Shown: positions 25,332 through 34,436, counted from the stretch's first letter. The stretch is 45,692 nucleotides of DNA from Bacteroidota bacterium (GCA_019695345.1 JAIBAE010000031.1:1-45692); one strand, 5' to 3'. Numbers and translations: made by a program. The notes: generated by a model from the sequence alone, not told the origin.

Positions 25332-27293
25332 ATGAAATTCTCGTTCCTTTTTGTAGTTGTACTAACTACATTGTTTTTACAAGCGCAACCAATTTCTACC
25401 GGTAAGATAACAATGCCATGGCGCGAAGCCGGATTAACCGATAGACAAGCGGCCGCCCACTTGTTGGATAGATTTACCTATGGCGCGCGCCCAAAAGATA
25501 TTGACAAGGTTGTTGCAATGGGCTTAGAGAATTGGTTTGAAGAACAACTTCAGGCAAACAGTAACGATGCCATTGTTAAAAGCAAAATTGCCGGATATAA
25601 AACCCTGAACATGACCACCCGCGAAATTGCCGAGGTGTACCCTACCCCCGGTAAAGTAATAATTGAGTTAATGCAACAGGGAAAACTGAAAGACCTTGGT
25701 GATTTGAAAGATTCCTCCAATAAAGAATTCCGCAAAACAGCACTAAAATACGCGTACGAAAATGGCTACCGCCCACAACGTGAATTACTTGGACAAATGA
25801 TTGCTAATAAAATAATCCGCGCTGTGTATAGCGAAAACCAGATTAAAGAAGTTATGACCGATTTTTGGTTTAATCATTTTTCGGTGAGTATGGTGAAAGG
25901 TCAGGCACGGACTTTTATCCCAACGTACGAACGCGATGCAATACGACCAAATGTGCTTGGCAACTTCCGTACGTTGTTAGAAGCCACGGCAAAACATCCG
26001 GCCATGTTACAATACTTAGATAACGCTCAGTCCACAGCACCGGTTGGAACGCCAACATTGTTAAGCATTGCCTTGGATTCTATCAACAACATGGGAGGCA
26101 TTAAAGGTTGGTTTGCCCGACGTAAAGTAAACGCGGCAATGGAACGTGGCGAACAAATGAAAGAGGAATTTTTTAAGAATACTCCCGAAGAATTTAAACC
26201 CCGCCGCGGCATTAACGAAAACTACGCCCGCGAACTTATGGAACTACATACTCTTGGCGTTAATGGTGGCTATACGCAAAAAGATGTCACCGAAGCCGCA
26301 CGCGCTCTTACCGGTTGGACGATGATGCCACTTGGCTATAACAAACGCGCCGATAAAATTAACGATATGATTGAACGAGGAAAAAAGATTGGCGTTGTTA
26401 CCGAAGGCGATTTCCTGTTCCGTGCCGATGTTCACGATGCAACCGAAAAAAATATCCTTGGCACTACATTTAAAGCCGGGCGTGGTATGAATGAAGGCGA
26501 ACAACTTCTTGATATGTTAACTGCACACCCATCTACAGCAAAACGTATTGCACTAAAACTTTGCACACGTTTTGTTTCCGATGAACCGCCGCAAGCGTTG
26601 GTTACCAAAGTAGCCGATGTGTTTACTTCAACAAGAGGCGATATACCATCTATGCTACGGACTATTGTCAGTTCGCCGGAGTTTTGGAACAAAGAAGCCC
26701 GCCGCGCTAAAATTAAAAAACCGTTTGAAGTTGCTATGAGTACTCTGCGTCTTGCCGATGCAGATGTTACACCAACTAAAGAATTATACGATTGGATTAC
26801 CCGTCTGGGTGAGCAACTGTACAATGCACAAGCACCAACCGGATTCCCCGATAACGCAAAGGCGTGGGTTAATACCGGCTCGTTGTTAAACCGCATGAAC
26901 TTTGGGCTGGCTGTTGCTACAAACTCTATAAAAGGAGTAACAACAAACGTACAAGAGTTAAACCGCAATACCGAACCAACAACAACCGAGGAAGCACTCA
27001 AATCATATTTACCAATCTTGTTACCCGAGCGCGATTACACCGAAACAGTTCGTATGCTAACACCGGTCATCACCTCCAAAGAATTTGGTGATAAGGTACG
27101 CAACCAACAACCAACACGAAAACAAGAAATGGATATGGACGATGAAATACTCTCGGAAGAAGAATTGAACAGTATTCTTCAGGAAAAGAAATCTGTTGAT
27201 ATGCCAACTAAGGGTGCAGAAAAACCACAGCAACAAACACTACAAAATGTAGTAGGTATTATTCTTGGTTCACCGGAATTTCAACGACGTTAA
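25332..27293 (+). CDS. DUF1800 family secreted protein
   Basis: 653 residues from ATG 25332, which has GGAG five nt upstream and opens a signal peptide (MKFSFLFVVVLTTLFLQAQ). Family motifs: AAHLLDRFTYGARPKDIDKV near the N-terminus, DFWFNHFSV, NENYARELMELHTLGVNGGY and AARALTGWT in the middle, SPEFW near the C-terminus. DUF1800 proteins are exported and almost always paired with DUF1501, as here; their function is unknown. The C-terminal third is charged and less conserved. Probably co-transcribed with the next gene. Confidence 0.92.
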   Translation: MKFSFLFVVVLTTLFLQAQPISTGKITMPWREAGLTDRQAAAHLLDRFTYGARPKDIDKVVAMGLENWFEEQLQANSNDAIVKSKIAGYKTLNMTTREIAEVYPTPGKVIIELMQQGKLKDLGDLKDSSNKEFRKTALKYAYENGYRPQRELLGQMIANKIIRAVYSENQIKEVMTDFWFNHFSVSMVKGQARTFIPTYERDAIRPNVLGNFRTLLEATAKHPAMLQYLDNAQSTAPVGTPTLLSIALDSINNMGGIKGWFARRKVNAAMERGEQMKEEFFKNTPEEFKPRRGINENYARELMELHTLGVNGGYTQKDVTEAARALTGWTMMPLGYNKRADKINDMIERGKKIGVVTEGDFLFRADVHDATEKNILGTTFKAGRGMNEGEQLLDMLTAHPSTAKRIALKLCTRFVSDEPPQALVTKVADVFTSTRGDIPSMLRTIVSSPEFWNKEARRAKIKKPFEVAMSTLRLADADVTPTKELYDWITRLGEQLYNAQAPTGFPDNAKAWVNTGSLLNRMNFGLAVATNSIKGVTTNVQELNRNTEPTTTEEALKSYLPILLPERDYTETVRMLTPVITSKEFGDKVRNQQPTRKQEMDMDDEILSEEELNSILQEKKSVDMPTKGAEKPQQQTLQNVVGIILGSPEFQRR

Positions 27294-27340
27294 AATGGTA
27301 TCACAAGAACAACTATAGTTAACAATATTCCCTTAGTAAC

Positions 27341-27457
27341 TCCGCACTTTAGTGCGGGGGAAGAATCAGCAATTAGTATTGGCTTTAGCCATGCAATGTT
27401 TCAGGACTAAAGTCCATTGGTTTAGTTTCACGTAATGCCCTACGCTAAAGCATAGGG
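27341..27457. repeat. array of four short palindromes with CTTTAG/CTAAAG tips
   Basis: CCGCACTTTAGTGCGG (27342-27357), TGGCTTTAGCCA (27380-27391), GGACTAAAGTCC (27404-27415) and CCCTACGC-TAAA-GCATAGGG (27438-27457) have different stems but the same tip. All lie in the 193-bp gap between DUF1800 and DUF1501. Confidence 0.8.
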
Positions 27458-27486
27458 TTACTTCAGTCAACTTTACAATCACTACC

Positions 27487-28728
27487 ATGACATCACGCAG
27501 AGCATTTCTAAAATCATCAGGCGTTGCCTTGTTCTCGTTAGGGTTTACCGCCATACCGGAGTTTGTTGCAAAAGCCGCATTGGCAACGTACAATCAAACC
27601 ACACGTAAAAAAGTATTGGTGTGTGTGTTTCAACGTGGTGCAATGGATGGACTCATGGCAGTCTCCCCTTTTACCGATTCCAACTTTACCAACGCCCGCA
27701 ATCGTTTACGTATGAGTGTTGGCGGCGAGAATGGATTGATTGACCTCGATGGTCGGTTTGCATTTCATCCTGCATTCAAACCATTTAAACCGTTGTACGA
27801 TAGCAAACAACTTGCAATTGTGCATGGCATTGGCTCGCCCGATACAACACGCTCGCACTTCGATGCACAAGACTTCATGGAAAACGGAACTCCCGGAAAA
27901 AAGAGCGACACCGGCTGGCTTAACCGCGCAACATCAAAGCTAAAAGGAACTGCTTCGCCATTTCAATCGGTTGCATTTACATCGGCGTTGCCGCTTTCTA
28001 TGGTTGGCCCCGCAACAACACTTGCGGTAGATGACCTTCGTAACTTTAACGTAAAAGTTCCCGGTGCAACATCGCTCATGCAATCATCAACAGCCGAATC
28101 ATTCGAATCGTTGTACGAACAAACGTCGCAAGAGCTATTACGCAACAATGGTAAAGAAAGCTTCGAGGCAGTGCGCATGTTACAATCACTTAACGCACAG
28201 AACTACCGCCCTGCCGCGCAGTATCCGCAATCGCCATTGGCAAATCACTTAAAACAGGTTGCGTTTTTAATTAAGAATAGTGTTGGATTAGAGATTGCTT
28301 TTGTTGAATCCACCGGCTGGGATACACATGTTCAGCAAGGTACAGTTAACGGACAGTTCTCGCGCGTGGCAGCGGATTTATCGCAAAGCATTGCCGCATT
28401 CTGGAATGATATTGAACAACACCACGATGATGTTGCCGTGTTAACCATGACGGAGTTTGGCAGAACAGTAAAAGAAAACGGAAGCGGCGGAACAGACCAC
28501 GGTCGTGGCTCGTGTATGTTTGTGCTTGGTAATGCTATTGCAGGCGGCAAGGTGTATGGCAATGTTCCCCAACTAGCACCCGAAAACTTAGCCGACGGCA
28601 GAGACCTTCCCGTTACCACCGATTTCCGCGCCTTGTTTACCGATGTTGCCGCAAGCCATCTGCGTATCAACAATGCCGCGTCGCTGTTTCCATCGTGGTC
28701 GGGTTCACCAACAAATGTGTTTAAATAA
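27487..28728 (+). CDS. DUF1501 family protein with Tat signal
   Basis: 413 residues. It starts MTSRRAFLKSSG, a twin-arginine signal (SRRAFLK), so it is exported folded. Family motifs: FQRGAMDGL, HGIGSPDTTRSHFDAQDFME, ESTGWDTHVQQG and TMTEFGRTVKENGSGGTDHG with the conserved His/Asp residues of the alkaline phosphatase/sulfatase-like fold. Partner of the DUF1800 protein upstream. Substrate unknown. Confidence 0.92.
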   Translation: MTSRRAFLKSSGVALFSLGFTAIPEFVAKAALATYNQTTRKKVLVCVFQRGAMDGLMAVSPFTDSNFTNARNRLRMSVGGENGLIDLDGRFAFHPAFKPFKPLYDSKQLAIVHGIGSPDTTRSHFDAQDFMENGTPGKKSDTGWLNRATSKLKGTASPFQSVAFTSALPLSMVGPATTLAVDDLRNFNVKVPGATSLMQSSTAESFESLYEQTSQELLRNNGKESFEAVRMLQSLNAQNYRPAAQYPQSPLANHLKQVAFLIKNSVGLEIAFVESTGWDTHVQQGTVNGQFSRVAADLSQSIAAFWNDIEQHHDDVAVLTMTEFGRTVKENGSGGTDHGRGSCMFVLGNAIAGGKVYGNVPQLAPENLADGRDLPVTTDFRALFTDVAASHLRINNAASLFPSWSGSPTNVFK

Positions 28729-28739
28729 CCTCACCCCAA

Positions 28740-29050
28740 CCCTCTCCAAAGGAGAGGGAGAAAACACATTACATTGTAAGTCCTCACCTTGGGAGCTACA
28801 ATTAGGACTCAAAATTTTAGAATTTGAAAAAGTTGAATTATCGATATAAATGATATACTGCGGAGCAGTTCAAGGTTTGTAGAACACGATGCACTAACGA
28901 ATGTGCGACCCCGGCTGGGGTCGGAGATGCTCTCGGAGATTCCATTTTCCTATAAACATGCAATACCTCCGGTATTGAACTACATGTTCATTACAGAATG
29001 CTAACGAAATAAGTGTTTGTGAGAATGTGTTCTATTTGTAGCTCCTTTGG
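28740..29050. repeat. cluster of hairpins in a gene-free gap
   Basis: CCCTCTCC-AAA-GGAGAGGG (28740-28758, 12 nt after the DUF1501 stop), ACTGC-GGA-GCAGT (28857-28869), CGACCCC-GGCT-GGGGTCG (28906-28923) and CAATACC-TCC-GGTATTG (28961-28977). GGAGCTACA near 28793 and TGTAGCTCC near 29037 are inverted copies that bracket the block. No ORF was seen. Confidence 0.7.
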
Positions 29051-29073
29051 AGAGGATTTAGGTGAGATAATTA

Positions 29074-29137
29074 TTTGCTATCGCAAGCCGCACCAAACCT
29101 TGTTTAAAGGCACATCCACACCATGCGGGACAGAACC
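29074..29137 (+). repeat. dispersed repeat family 1, copy 9 (best consensus)
   Basis: TTTGCTATCGCAAGCCGC, then ACCAAACCTTG, a spacer, and CATGCGGGACAGAACC. CCGCA and TGCGG could pair across the spacer. Confidence 0.8.
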
Positions 29138-29237
29138 TCAACATCATAGCAACGGTAATCGTCTAATATTTGTGGGACATTATTTAAGTTCATTCATGAG
29201 TATTCTTCGGACTCATGTTAAGACTTTAAATATAGGT

Positions 29238-29840
29238 TTATGGAATTTTTTGATACCTTGCGTACCCTAATTTTTTATTCTTATAATCAATCAAACTATT
29301 AATAAATAATTTTACTTCAAAGTCTAAAATTTCATTTACATAAAACAATTTATGTGAGTATTGTATTGATTTACCTAAAGGTATTCCATAATAATATTTT
29401 TTCCTCATTTCAAATCTAATACTACAATATCCACCATGTATCCAAGTAAAATATTCATTGGTGTCGCAAGTGTTTCTGAAGCTCATTCCAAACCCAAAAC
29501 CTGTATAACCTGACCTCTCTCCATTATCTATAAAATAATCTGAAAAATAGTTACTATCAACTTTATCTCTTAATGAGGAATATAGAGAACAAAACTGCAT
29601 ACGACAATCGGTAACTTCTCTCTTAGATAATGATATCGAATCCATAAATGTTAAAGGGTATGGGTATTTTGATGATTTTGTCCAAAAATTGATGGATACA
29701 GTATCATATTCTGTACAAGCTATTTTCTTTAATCTTTTGTGAGTAGACACAAATGAACATCCTATCATAATGGTTGATAAAGCAACGAGTAGTATCAACC
29801 TTGTTGTATTATAGAAAATTGAATTTATTAATTGTTTCAT
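29238..29840 (-). CDS. putative lipoprotein, unknown function
   Basis: 200 residues. N-terminal hydrophobic helix with lipobox TIMIGC (cysteine near residue 28). The mature part has several Cys and aromatic residues; no known family. Lies alone in a region dense in repeats; its stop is followed by gene-free DNA. No promoter was identified. Confidence 0.65.
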   Translation of the reverse strand: MKQLINSIFYNTTRLILLVALSTIMIGCSFVSTHKRLKKIACTEYDTVSINFWTKSSKYPYPLTFMDSISLSKREVTDCRMQFCSLYSSLRDKVDSNYFSDYFIDNGERSGYTGFGFGMSFRNTCDTNEYFTWIHGGYCSIRFEMRKKYYYGIPLGKSIQYSHKLFYVNEILDFEVKLFINSLIDYKNKKLGYARYQKIP

Positions 29841-29881
29841 TTTAACAACACAGATAGTTGCTATTCAGAATCTTTTTTTAA

Positions 29882-30059
29882 GTTCCGTCATGAGTTCAGC
29901 AAAGCACTCACTATACTTTATCTACATCTGCAATATACATTCTTTGTTCTTGGTACATCACGATAAAGTTATGGTGTTGAGTGGCGGATTTTTCCCGCAC
30001 AATGTGGGCATTTGAAATGTGAGGTGTGGTGCGGTCAGGCGATAGCAGAAACAATTATT
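29882..30059 (+). repeat. direct repeat R1, copy 1
   Basis: About 178 bp, repeated at 31234-31409. Shared blocks include GCAATATACATTCTTTGTT and GTTATGGTGTTGAG. It includes family 1 copy 10 at its right end. Confidence 0.85.
29991..30051 (-). repeat. dispersed repeat family 1, copy 10
   Basis: On the minus strand TTTCTGCTATCGCC, GACCGCACC, and TTGTGCGGGAAA. Part of R1. Confidence 0.8.
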
Positions 30060-30152
30060 ATAGTTTTGGCAGGACTTCCTGAGTCTGCGAAGGGCATCCT
30101 GCCAATCCATCGTCATGAGCGCTGCGCTTAACTCATGCCGTGACAATAATAA
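30056..30152 (+). repeat. direct repeat R2, copy 1
   Basis: About 96 bp, repeated at 30723-30818. It holds a large hairpin (TTGGCAGGA 30066-30074 with TCCTGCCAA 30097-30105) and a CATGAG...CTCATG hairpin, and ends GTGACAATAATAA. Confidence 0.85.
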
Positions 30153-30159
30153 ACATATA

Positions 30160-30666
30160 TCAATGTTCAATTTTGATAACATATAATGGTTTACCATTAT
30201 GAATAACCTCCATATAGTTTATTGACTGAACGTCCATATTAGGGAGAAGCGGTATAGTAAACATAATATTACTATGTGGCCCTAAAGGTGTAAAGTATGT
30301 ACTTGAAACAAGATGATTACAATCAAGTATGTAAGCATCACTCAAGTATTTTTTAACATCATCACGAACTATCATTTCTGAAGTAGGTACCTTTGAGAGT
30401 ATTGGCGTTCTTAAAATAATAGTATCACGAACTAAGCGATATACACTGGTATCCAATAAATCAATTGGTAATGTTTTACATAACAATACAGGCACATAAA
30501 TAGTTGTTGTATCGTTATTATTACTAAATGTAACATCTAAATACTTTCCATTTACAACTTTTGCCTTTGCGATTCCTGAATCCGAGTGTATAGGAATGCT
30601 ATAACATTGGGTGATTTCTGCCATACAACATAGGCTAATGAACAGAACAACATATAATTTATTCAT
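30160..30666 (-). CDS. exported protein of unknown function
   Basis: 168 residues with a signal peptide (MNKLYVVLFISLCCMAEITQ). Mature part is beta-rich with no recognised domain. The gene sits between two copies of repeat R2, its stop only 8 bp from copy 1, so it looks like an inserted cassette. Confidence 0.6.
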   Translation of the reverse strand: MNKLYVVLFISLCCMAEITQCYSIPIHSDSGIAKAKVVNGKYLDVTFSNNNDTTTIYVPVLLCKTLPIDLLDTSVYRLVRDTIILRTPILSKVPTSEMIVRDDVKKYLSDAYILDCNHLVSSTYFTPLGPHSNIMFTIPLLPNMDVQSINYMEVIHNGKPLYVIKIEH

Positions 30667-30722
30667 GATAACCGCCTGATATAAAAAGAGAGCCTATCTT
30701 TATAAGAATCTGTTTGTGATAT

Positions 30723-30818
30723 TTATAGTTTTGGCAGTACTTCCTGAGTCTACGAAGGGCGTCCTGCCAATCCATCTGCATCAGACGCTACGCTTAACTC
30801 ATGCCGTGACAATAATAA
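30723..30818 (+). repeat. direct repeat R2, copy 2
   Basis: Second copy of the 96-bp R2 unit with the same double hairpin; it ends exactly at the stop codon of the next leftward gene (30819). Confidence 0.85.
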
Positions 30819-31190
30819 CTATTCCAATGAAAGTAAACACCAATAAAAAGTAAGTGTGAATGCTATATATGGCAATACATTAATTAGTGTCTTTAACCAA
30901 CTAACCATTTTCATTTTTCGCAGTAAAATGTAGTTAGCGTAAATGTTTAGCAAAAACAAAACAAAAGAAAATTCAATATTATATCCCAAAAAAAACTTTG
31001 GTATTAGCATTGGTATACTAGACATTTGAGCATATAAATCTTTGTATTCTGGGTTGTATGTATAGAAACGATTTAATCCAATGAAATAGAACGAGTATAG
31101 CACAAAAATTAAAGAAAAAATGTTTAACAATACAAGGACAATCAATCCAAGTTCGTGCTTGATTTTATTTATGTATTCTGTGCTAATCAT
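30819..31190 (-). CDS. small membrane protein of unknown function
   Basis: 123 residues with three to four hydrophobic helices (about residues 14-37, 60-88 and 100-121). No family recognised. Bounded by R2 on one side and R1 copy 2 on the other, as a second cassette-like unit. Confidence 0.55.
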   Translation of the reverse strand: MISTEYINKIKHELGLIVLVLLNIFSLIFVLYSFYFIGLNRFYTYNPEYKDLYAQMSSIPMLIPKFFLGYNIEFSFVLFLLNIYANYILLRKMKMVSWLKTLINVLPYIAFTLTFYWCLLSLE

Positions 31191-31233
31191 CGTCAGAATT
31201 TGTAATTATGGATTATAGTTTTGACTGTTTTAG

Positions 31234-31409
31234 GTTCCGCGATGAGTTCAGCGAAGCGCTCATGACGCAGTAACTACATCTGCAATATACATTCTTTGTT
31301 TTTGATATATCACGATAATGTTATGGTGTTGAGCGGCGGTTCCTTCCCGCACAATGCGGGTGCTTGAAATGTGTGGTGTGGTGCGGTCTGGCGATAGCAG
31401 AAACAATTA
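31234..31409 (+). repeat. direct repeat R1, copy 2
   Basis: Second copy of R1. It overlaps the stop codon of dacB by a few bases; a short piece of R2 (TATAGTTTTG, about 31214) lies just before it. Confidence 0.85.
31341..31402 (-). repeat. dispersed repeat family 1, copy 11
   Basis: On the minus strand TTTCTGCTATCGCC, GACCGCACC, then the hairpin CCCGCA-TT-GTGCGGG. Directly downstream of the dacB stop. Confidence 0.8.
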
Positions 31410-32945
31410 TTTACGAGAGAAACTTGCAAGGCGCATGCAGATTAAATCCTGTAAGTTACGCGCAACAGATTCGGGTACGGTAAAGTTGTTTATCATAACC
31501 GAGAAACACAGTGTTTCGTTATCGCGCGTGGTTGCATAGCCGGCCATTGTACATACGCCATTCATGCTTCCGGTTTTTGCTTTAATACGTTTTTCGGCAA
31601 GAGTTCCAATAGCACGGTTGCGCAAAGTTCCGGGCTCGCCAGGTACAGCAAGCGATGAAGCAAACTCGTTATGGCAATCGCCGCGGTGCATAGCCCACAA
31701 CAATTGTGTTTGCTGATATGGCGTGCAGTAATTCAACCGCGAAAGACCACTGCCATCCACCAACGATATATCCTCGGTTTGTATTCCATACTTGGTAAGG
31801 AACTTGGTAACATACTCAACACCTTTGGTAAAACTTCCGGTGCCGCTGTATTCTTTGCCAAGTGTTTTAAGTAACGACTCTGCACATAAGTTATGGCTGT
31901 GTTTATTAATTACCGAAATGATATTGAGCAACGGCGGAGATACATACTGGCACACAGGTTCAAGCTGAGTGTAGTTAATTCGCTCGTTCCAATCGTCCAC
32001 ACTTAGTGCCGCCCCGCGAAAACGAATCTTATGATTTTCTAATGCCTGCTTAAACAGATGCAATACATATTGCGTTGGGTTATCTACCGTAACAGAAAGC
32101 TGGAATGGTGCTCTATCGGCTTTACCTGCAAGTGGAATCCTGCCGCGCAGTTCTATTACGTTGGAGTTTGGGTCGCGGTATGGTGTAATATCGGTTGTTT
32201 CGTTACTGTTGATAGTTGTTACGTTATTGATAATCCTCACGTAACGGTTTTCCTGTTTAACTACAATCTTTGCCGGCTCGCCTGCAATCATGCCGGGCAT
32301 TACGGAAATATCTGCGCAGTTATCATCGGCGGTGAGTGCATTTACCTGCGCAGAGTACGGATACATCATGTCATCCCACATCCACCCTGCTGCATACCGT
32401 TGGTTATCAAAGTAGGAATCATCGCCAATGATGTTACCTTTAATACTGCTTATACCAAGCGAATCAAACTTTAACATCCATCGCTCAAATATTTCTTCGG
32501 CATCGGTATTAAAGTATGAGTTCCAGGTTGGGTCGCCCACGCCACGAATAATAATGTTCCCGTTAAACTCACCATTGGCAGATGTAGTGCCATCTAAGTA
32601 CACACGTGTATAATACCGGAAGTCTTTACCAAGAAAATCCAATGCCGCAGCTGTTGTAAACAACTTTAATGTAGAGGCTGGAATAAAATTCTTCTTGTCG
32701 TTCTCCCGGTACAAACTCTCGCCGTTATCAGCCGAGATAATACTTATGCCAATATGGGCGTTGGTAAAATCTCGCGACTTCAACAACCCTTCCACATCTG
32801 CTTGTAATTCTTTTATTGCCGAGCGTTGAACTTTACGTTCTACTTTTATTGTGGAATCGGGCTTGGGTGGTTGTAGTGTTGGTGCATGTTGCGCAAAGGT
32901 ATGTGTTGCAAAAAGAAGTGTAATCAAACATAGAACTACACCCAT
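31407..32945 (-). CDS. dacB: D-alanyl-D-alanine carboxypeptidase/endopeptidase (PBP4 family, S13)
   Basis: 512 residues from ATG 32945, which opens a signal peptide (MGVVLCLITLLFATHTFAQ). The frame is open upstream to 33077, but that part encodes family 2 repeat DNA (reading VWIPVFTGMTN). Catalytic motifs: S91-T-L-K94 in PASTLKLF, SHN in NKHSHNLCAESLL, and KTG in KAKTGSMNG. The enzyme trims peptidoglycan stem peptides or cross-links in the periplasm. Its length is usual for the family. It follows the rdgB operon on the same strand with the repeat in between. Confidence 0.93.
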   Translation of the reverse strand: MGVVLCLITLLFATHTFAQHAPTLQPPKPDSTIKVERKVQRSAIKELQADVEGLLKSRDFTNAHIGISIISADNGESLYRENDKKNFIPASTLKLFTTAAALDFLGKDFRYYTRVYLDGTTSANGEFNGNIIIRGVGDPTWNSYFNTDAEEIFERWMLKFDSLGISSIKGNIIGDDSYFDNQRYAAGWMWDDMMYPYSAQVNALTADDNCADISVMPGMIAGEPAKIVVKQENRYVRIINNVTTINSNETTDITPYRDPNSNVIELRGRIPLAGKADRAPFQLSVTVDNPTQYVLHLFKQALENHKIRFRGAALSVDDWNERINYTQLEPVCQYVSPPLLNIISVINKHSHNLCAESLLKTLGKEYSGTGSFTKGVEYVTKFLTKYGIQTEDISLVDGSGLSRLNYCTPYQQTQLLWAMHRGDCHNEFASSLAVPGEPGTLRNRAIGTLAEKRIKAKTGSMNGVCTMAGYATTRDNETLCFSVMINNFTVPESVARNLQDLICMRLASFSRK

Positions 32946-32950
32946 GCTGT

Positions 32951-33040
32951 TAGTCATACCCGTGAAAACGGGTATCCATACTTCATGAGGAGAATACATG
33001 GATTCCCGATAAATGCAGTGTTGCATTTTCGGGAATGACA
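32951..33040 (+). repeat. dispersed repeat family 2, copy 2
   Basis: Same two-hairpin layout as at 12619, with ACCCGTGAAAACGGGT as hairpin 1. Lies just upstream of dacB. Confidence 0.85.
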
Positions 33041-33079
33041 CGTTATGATTATATGTTCTTTCTTCTTCTAACAACATAG

Positions 33080-33754
33080 CTACGTATTATCTTCCTCGGG
33101 TGCAAACTTGGAAAGTATATCTATTGCGTTATCGTACATTTCATCGCCTGTTAAGAACAACGTTGGTAATAATGCATCGGTGCATTCGCCAAGCGAGGCA
33201 CCAACATTTAATGCTCCGCGGATATGCGAAAACAACTGCCGCTCCCACCCTGTTACGGCAAGCATGGATATTGTTATCAGCTCGCGTGTTTTGGCATCGA
33301 GTAACGGCCGGCTTAATGTTTTGCCATATCCCTCTACTATCATCCAATCATCAAGGTCGGGGGTTATTGCACCCAGGCGTTCGCGTATGGTTGGATATAC
33401 CGTTGTATAAATCTGTTGGCACAATAGTTCACCACGCTTGCGGAATTCATCTACGTTGTACAGTTCTTCGTCGGGCGGAGTGTATTCAACAGAGCATTTT
33501 GTTAGTGTTTCAGTAAGGGTCATTAATCCTTCTAATGCCGCGGGGAAACCGGCAAACAAATACGTTTGCAACAATGCTTCGTACATTGCATCAACCGAGC
33601 ATTTACGTTCTACATACGTTGCAATAGTTTCCGATAACACTTGTTGTTTGTTTTTTACAGCAGCTGCTGCGGCAAGACATAACAAATACACTTCGCTGGA
33701 AAGTGCAGTAGCCATTTCATCGCGCAAGGCGGCTATTTTTCTGGAAGCTCTCAT
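33080..33754 (-). CDS. carboxymuconolactone decarboxylase/AhpD-like protein
   Basis: 224 residues forming two helical repeats: LLCLAAAAAVKNKQQV...LLQTYLFAGFPAALEG in the first and DAKTRELITISMLAVTGWERQLFSHIRGALNVG in the second (given in parts). This is the CMD/AhpD fold. The CxxC of peroxidase-type AhpD proteins is absent, so the catalytic role is open. Its ATG overlaps the rdgB stop by 4 bp, so the two are coupled. Confidence 0.75.
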   Translation of the reverse strand: MRASRKIAALRDEMATALSSEVYLLCLAAAAAVKNKQQVLSETIATYVERKCSVDAMYEALLQTYLFAGFPAALEGLMTLTETLTKCSVEYTPPDEELYNVDEFRKRGELLCQQIYTTVYPTIRERLGAITPDLDDWMIVEGYGKTLSRPLLDAKTRELITISMLAVTGWERQLFSHIRGALNVGASLGECTDALLPTLFLTGDEMYDNAIDILSKFAPEEDNT

Positions 33755-34350
33755 TGGTTGTATTGTTCTAATAACGTTGCAAATTCACGTAATGCTCTGC
33801 CACGATGGCTAAGCTCATGTTTTTCTCCCGATTCCATTTCTGCAAACGTACGTGTTGAACCTGTTGGCAAAAATATCGGATCGTAACCAAACCCTGCCGT
33901 ACCACTTGTCGCTTCGGCTATTCTTCCTTCGCATACACCTTCTGCAAAAACAGTTCGCACATCCGAACAAAAACAAATAACCGTTCTAAACTTTGCAAGT
34001 CGTTCTTCAGCAGGAACGCCATGCAATTTTTCTAACGTCAGGTTTACATTATCCTGATACGTAGCATTTTCGCCTGCAAAGCGGGCTGTACGCACTCCGG
34101 GCTGGCCGTTTAATGCATCAACCTCTAATCCTGTATCATCGGCAATTGTGGGCAAACCTGTTAAATCGTACAATGTTTTTGCCTTTAAGTACGCATTTTC
34201 CTCTAAGGTTTCGCCAGTTTCCTCAACGTCAATTCCTTCGGGATAAACATCGGCAATAGATACAACCTCCACATCGGGAATCACCTGTTTCAGAATGGCT
34301 TCCATTTCTTCCCGTTTATGCGCGTTATTTGTTGCTAATAATAATTTCAT
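33751..34350 (-). CDS. rdgB: XTP/dITP diphosphatase (Ham1 family)
   Basis: 199 residues from ATG 34350, the family start MKLLLATNNAHKREEME; the open frame to 34425 is repeat DNA. Motifs: ETLEENAYLKA, IADDTGLEVDALNG, GVRTARFAG, GFGYDPIFLP and the C-terminal SHRGRAL. The enzyme hydrolyses ITP, XTP and their deoxy forms to monophosphates, keeping them out of DNA and RNA. Coupled to the CMD-like gene by a 4-bp overlap. Confidence 0.95.
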   Translation of the reverse strand: MKLLLATNNAHKREEMEAILKQVIPDVEVVSIADVYPEGIDVEETGETLEENAYLKAKTLYDLTGLPTIADDTGLEVDALNGQPGVRTARFAGENATYQDNVNLTLEKLHGVPAEERLAKFRTVICFCSDVRTVFAEGVCEGRIAEATSGTAGFGYDPIFLPTGSTRTFAEMESGEKHELSHRGRALREFATLLEQYNQ

Positions 34351-34369
34351 AGTTGTTAGTGTATATGTT

Positions 34370-34436
34370 GTTGCTATCGCCTGATGGCACCAAATGTTGC
34401 TTACTACATCTCCACGTCTTGCCAAGGAGAACGTTG
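34370..34436 (+). repeat. dispersed repeat family 1, copy 12 (divergent)
   Basis: TTGTTGCTATCGC, TGGCACCAAATG, then an eroded right end GCCAAGGAGAACG. Lies upstream of rdgB and makes its false N-terminal extension. Confidence 0.55.

Noticed and set aside
32058..32474. 138-codon open frame antisense to dacB
   Set aside because: Shadow of a gene with clear catalytic motifs; no independent support.
33100..33516. 138-codon open frame antisense to the CMD-like gene
   Set aside because: Low-complexity translation, fully covered by the real gene on the other strand.
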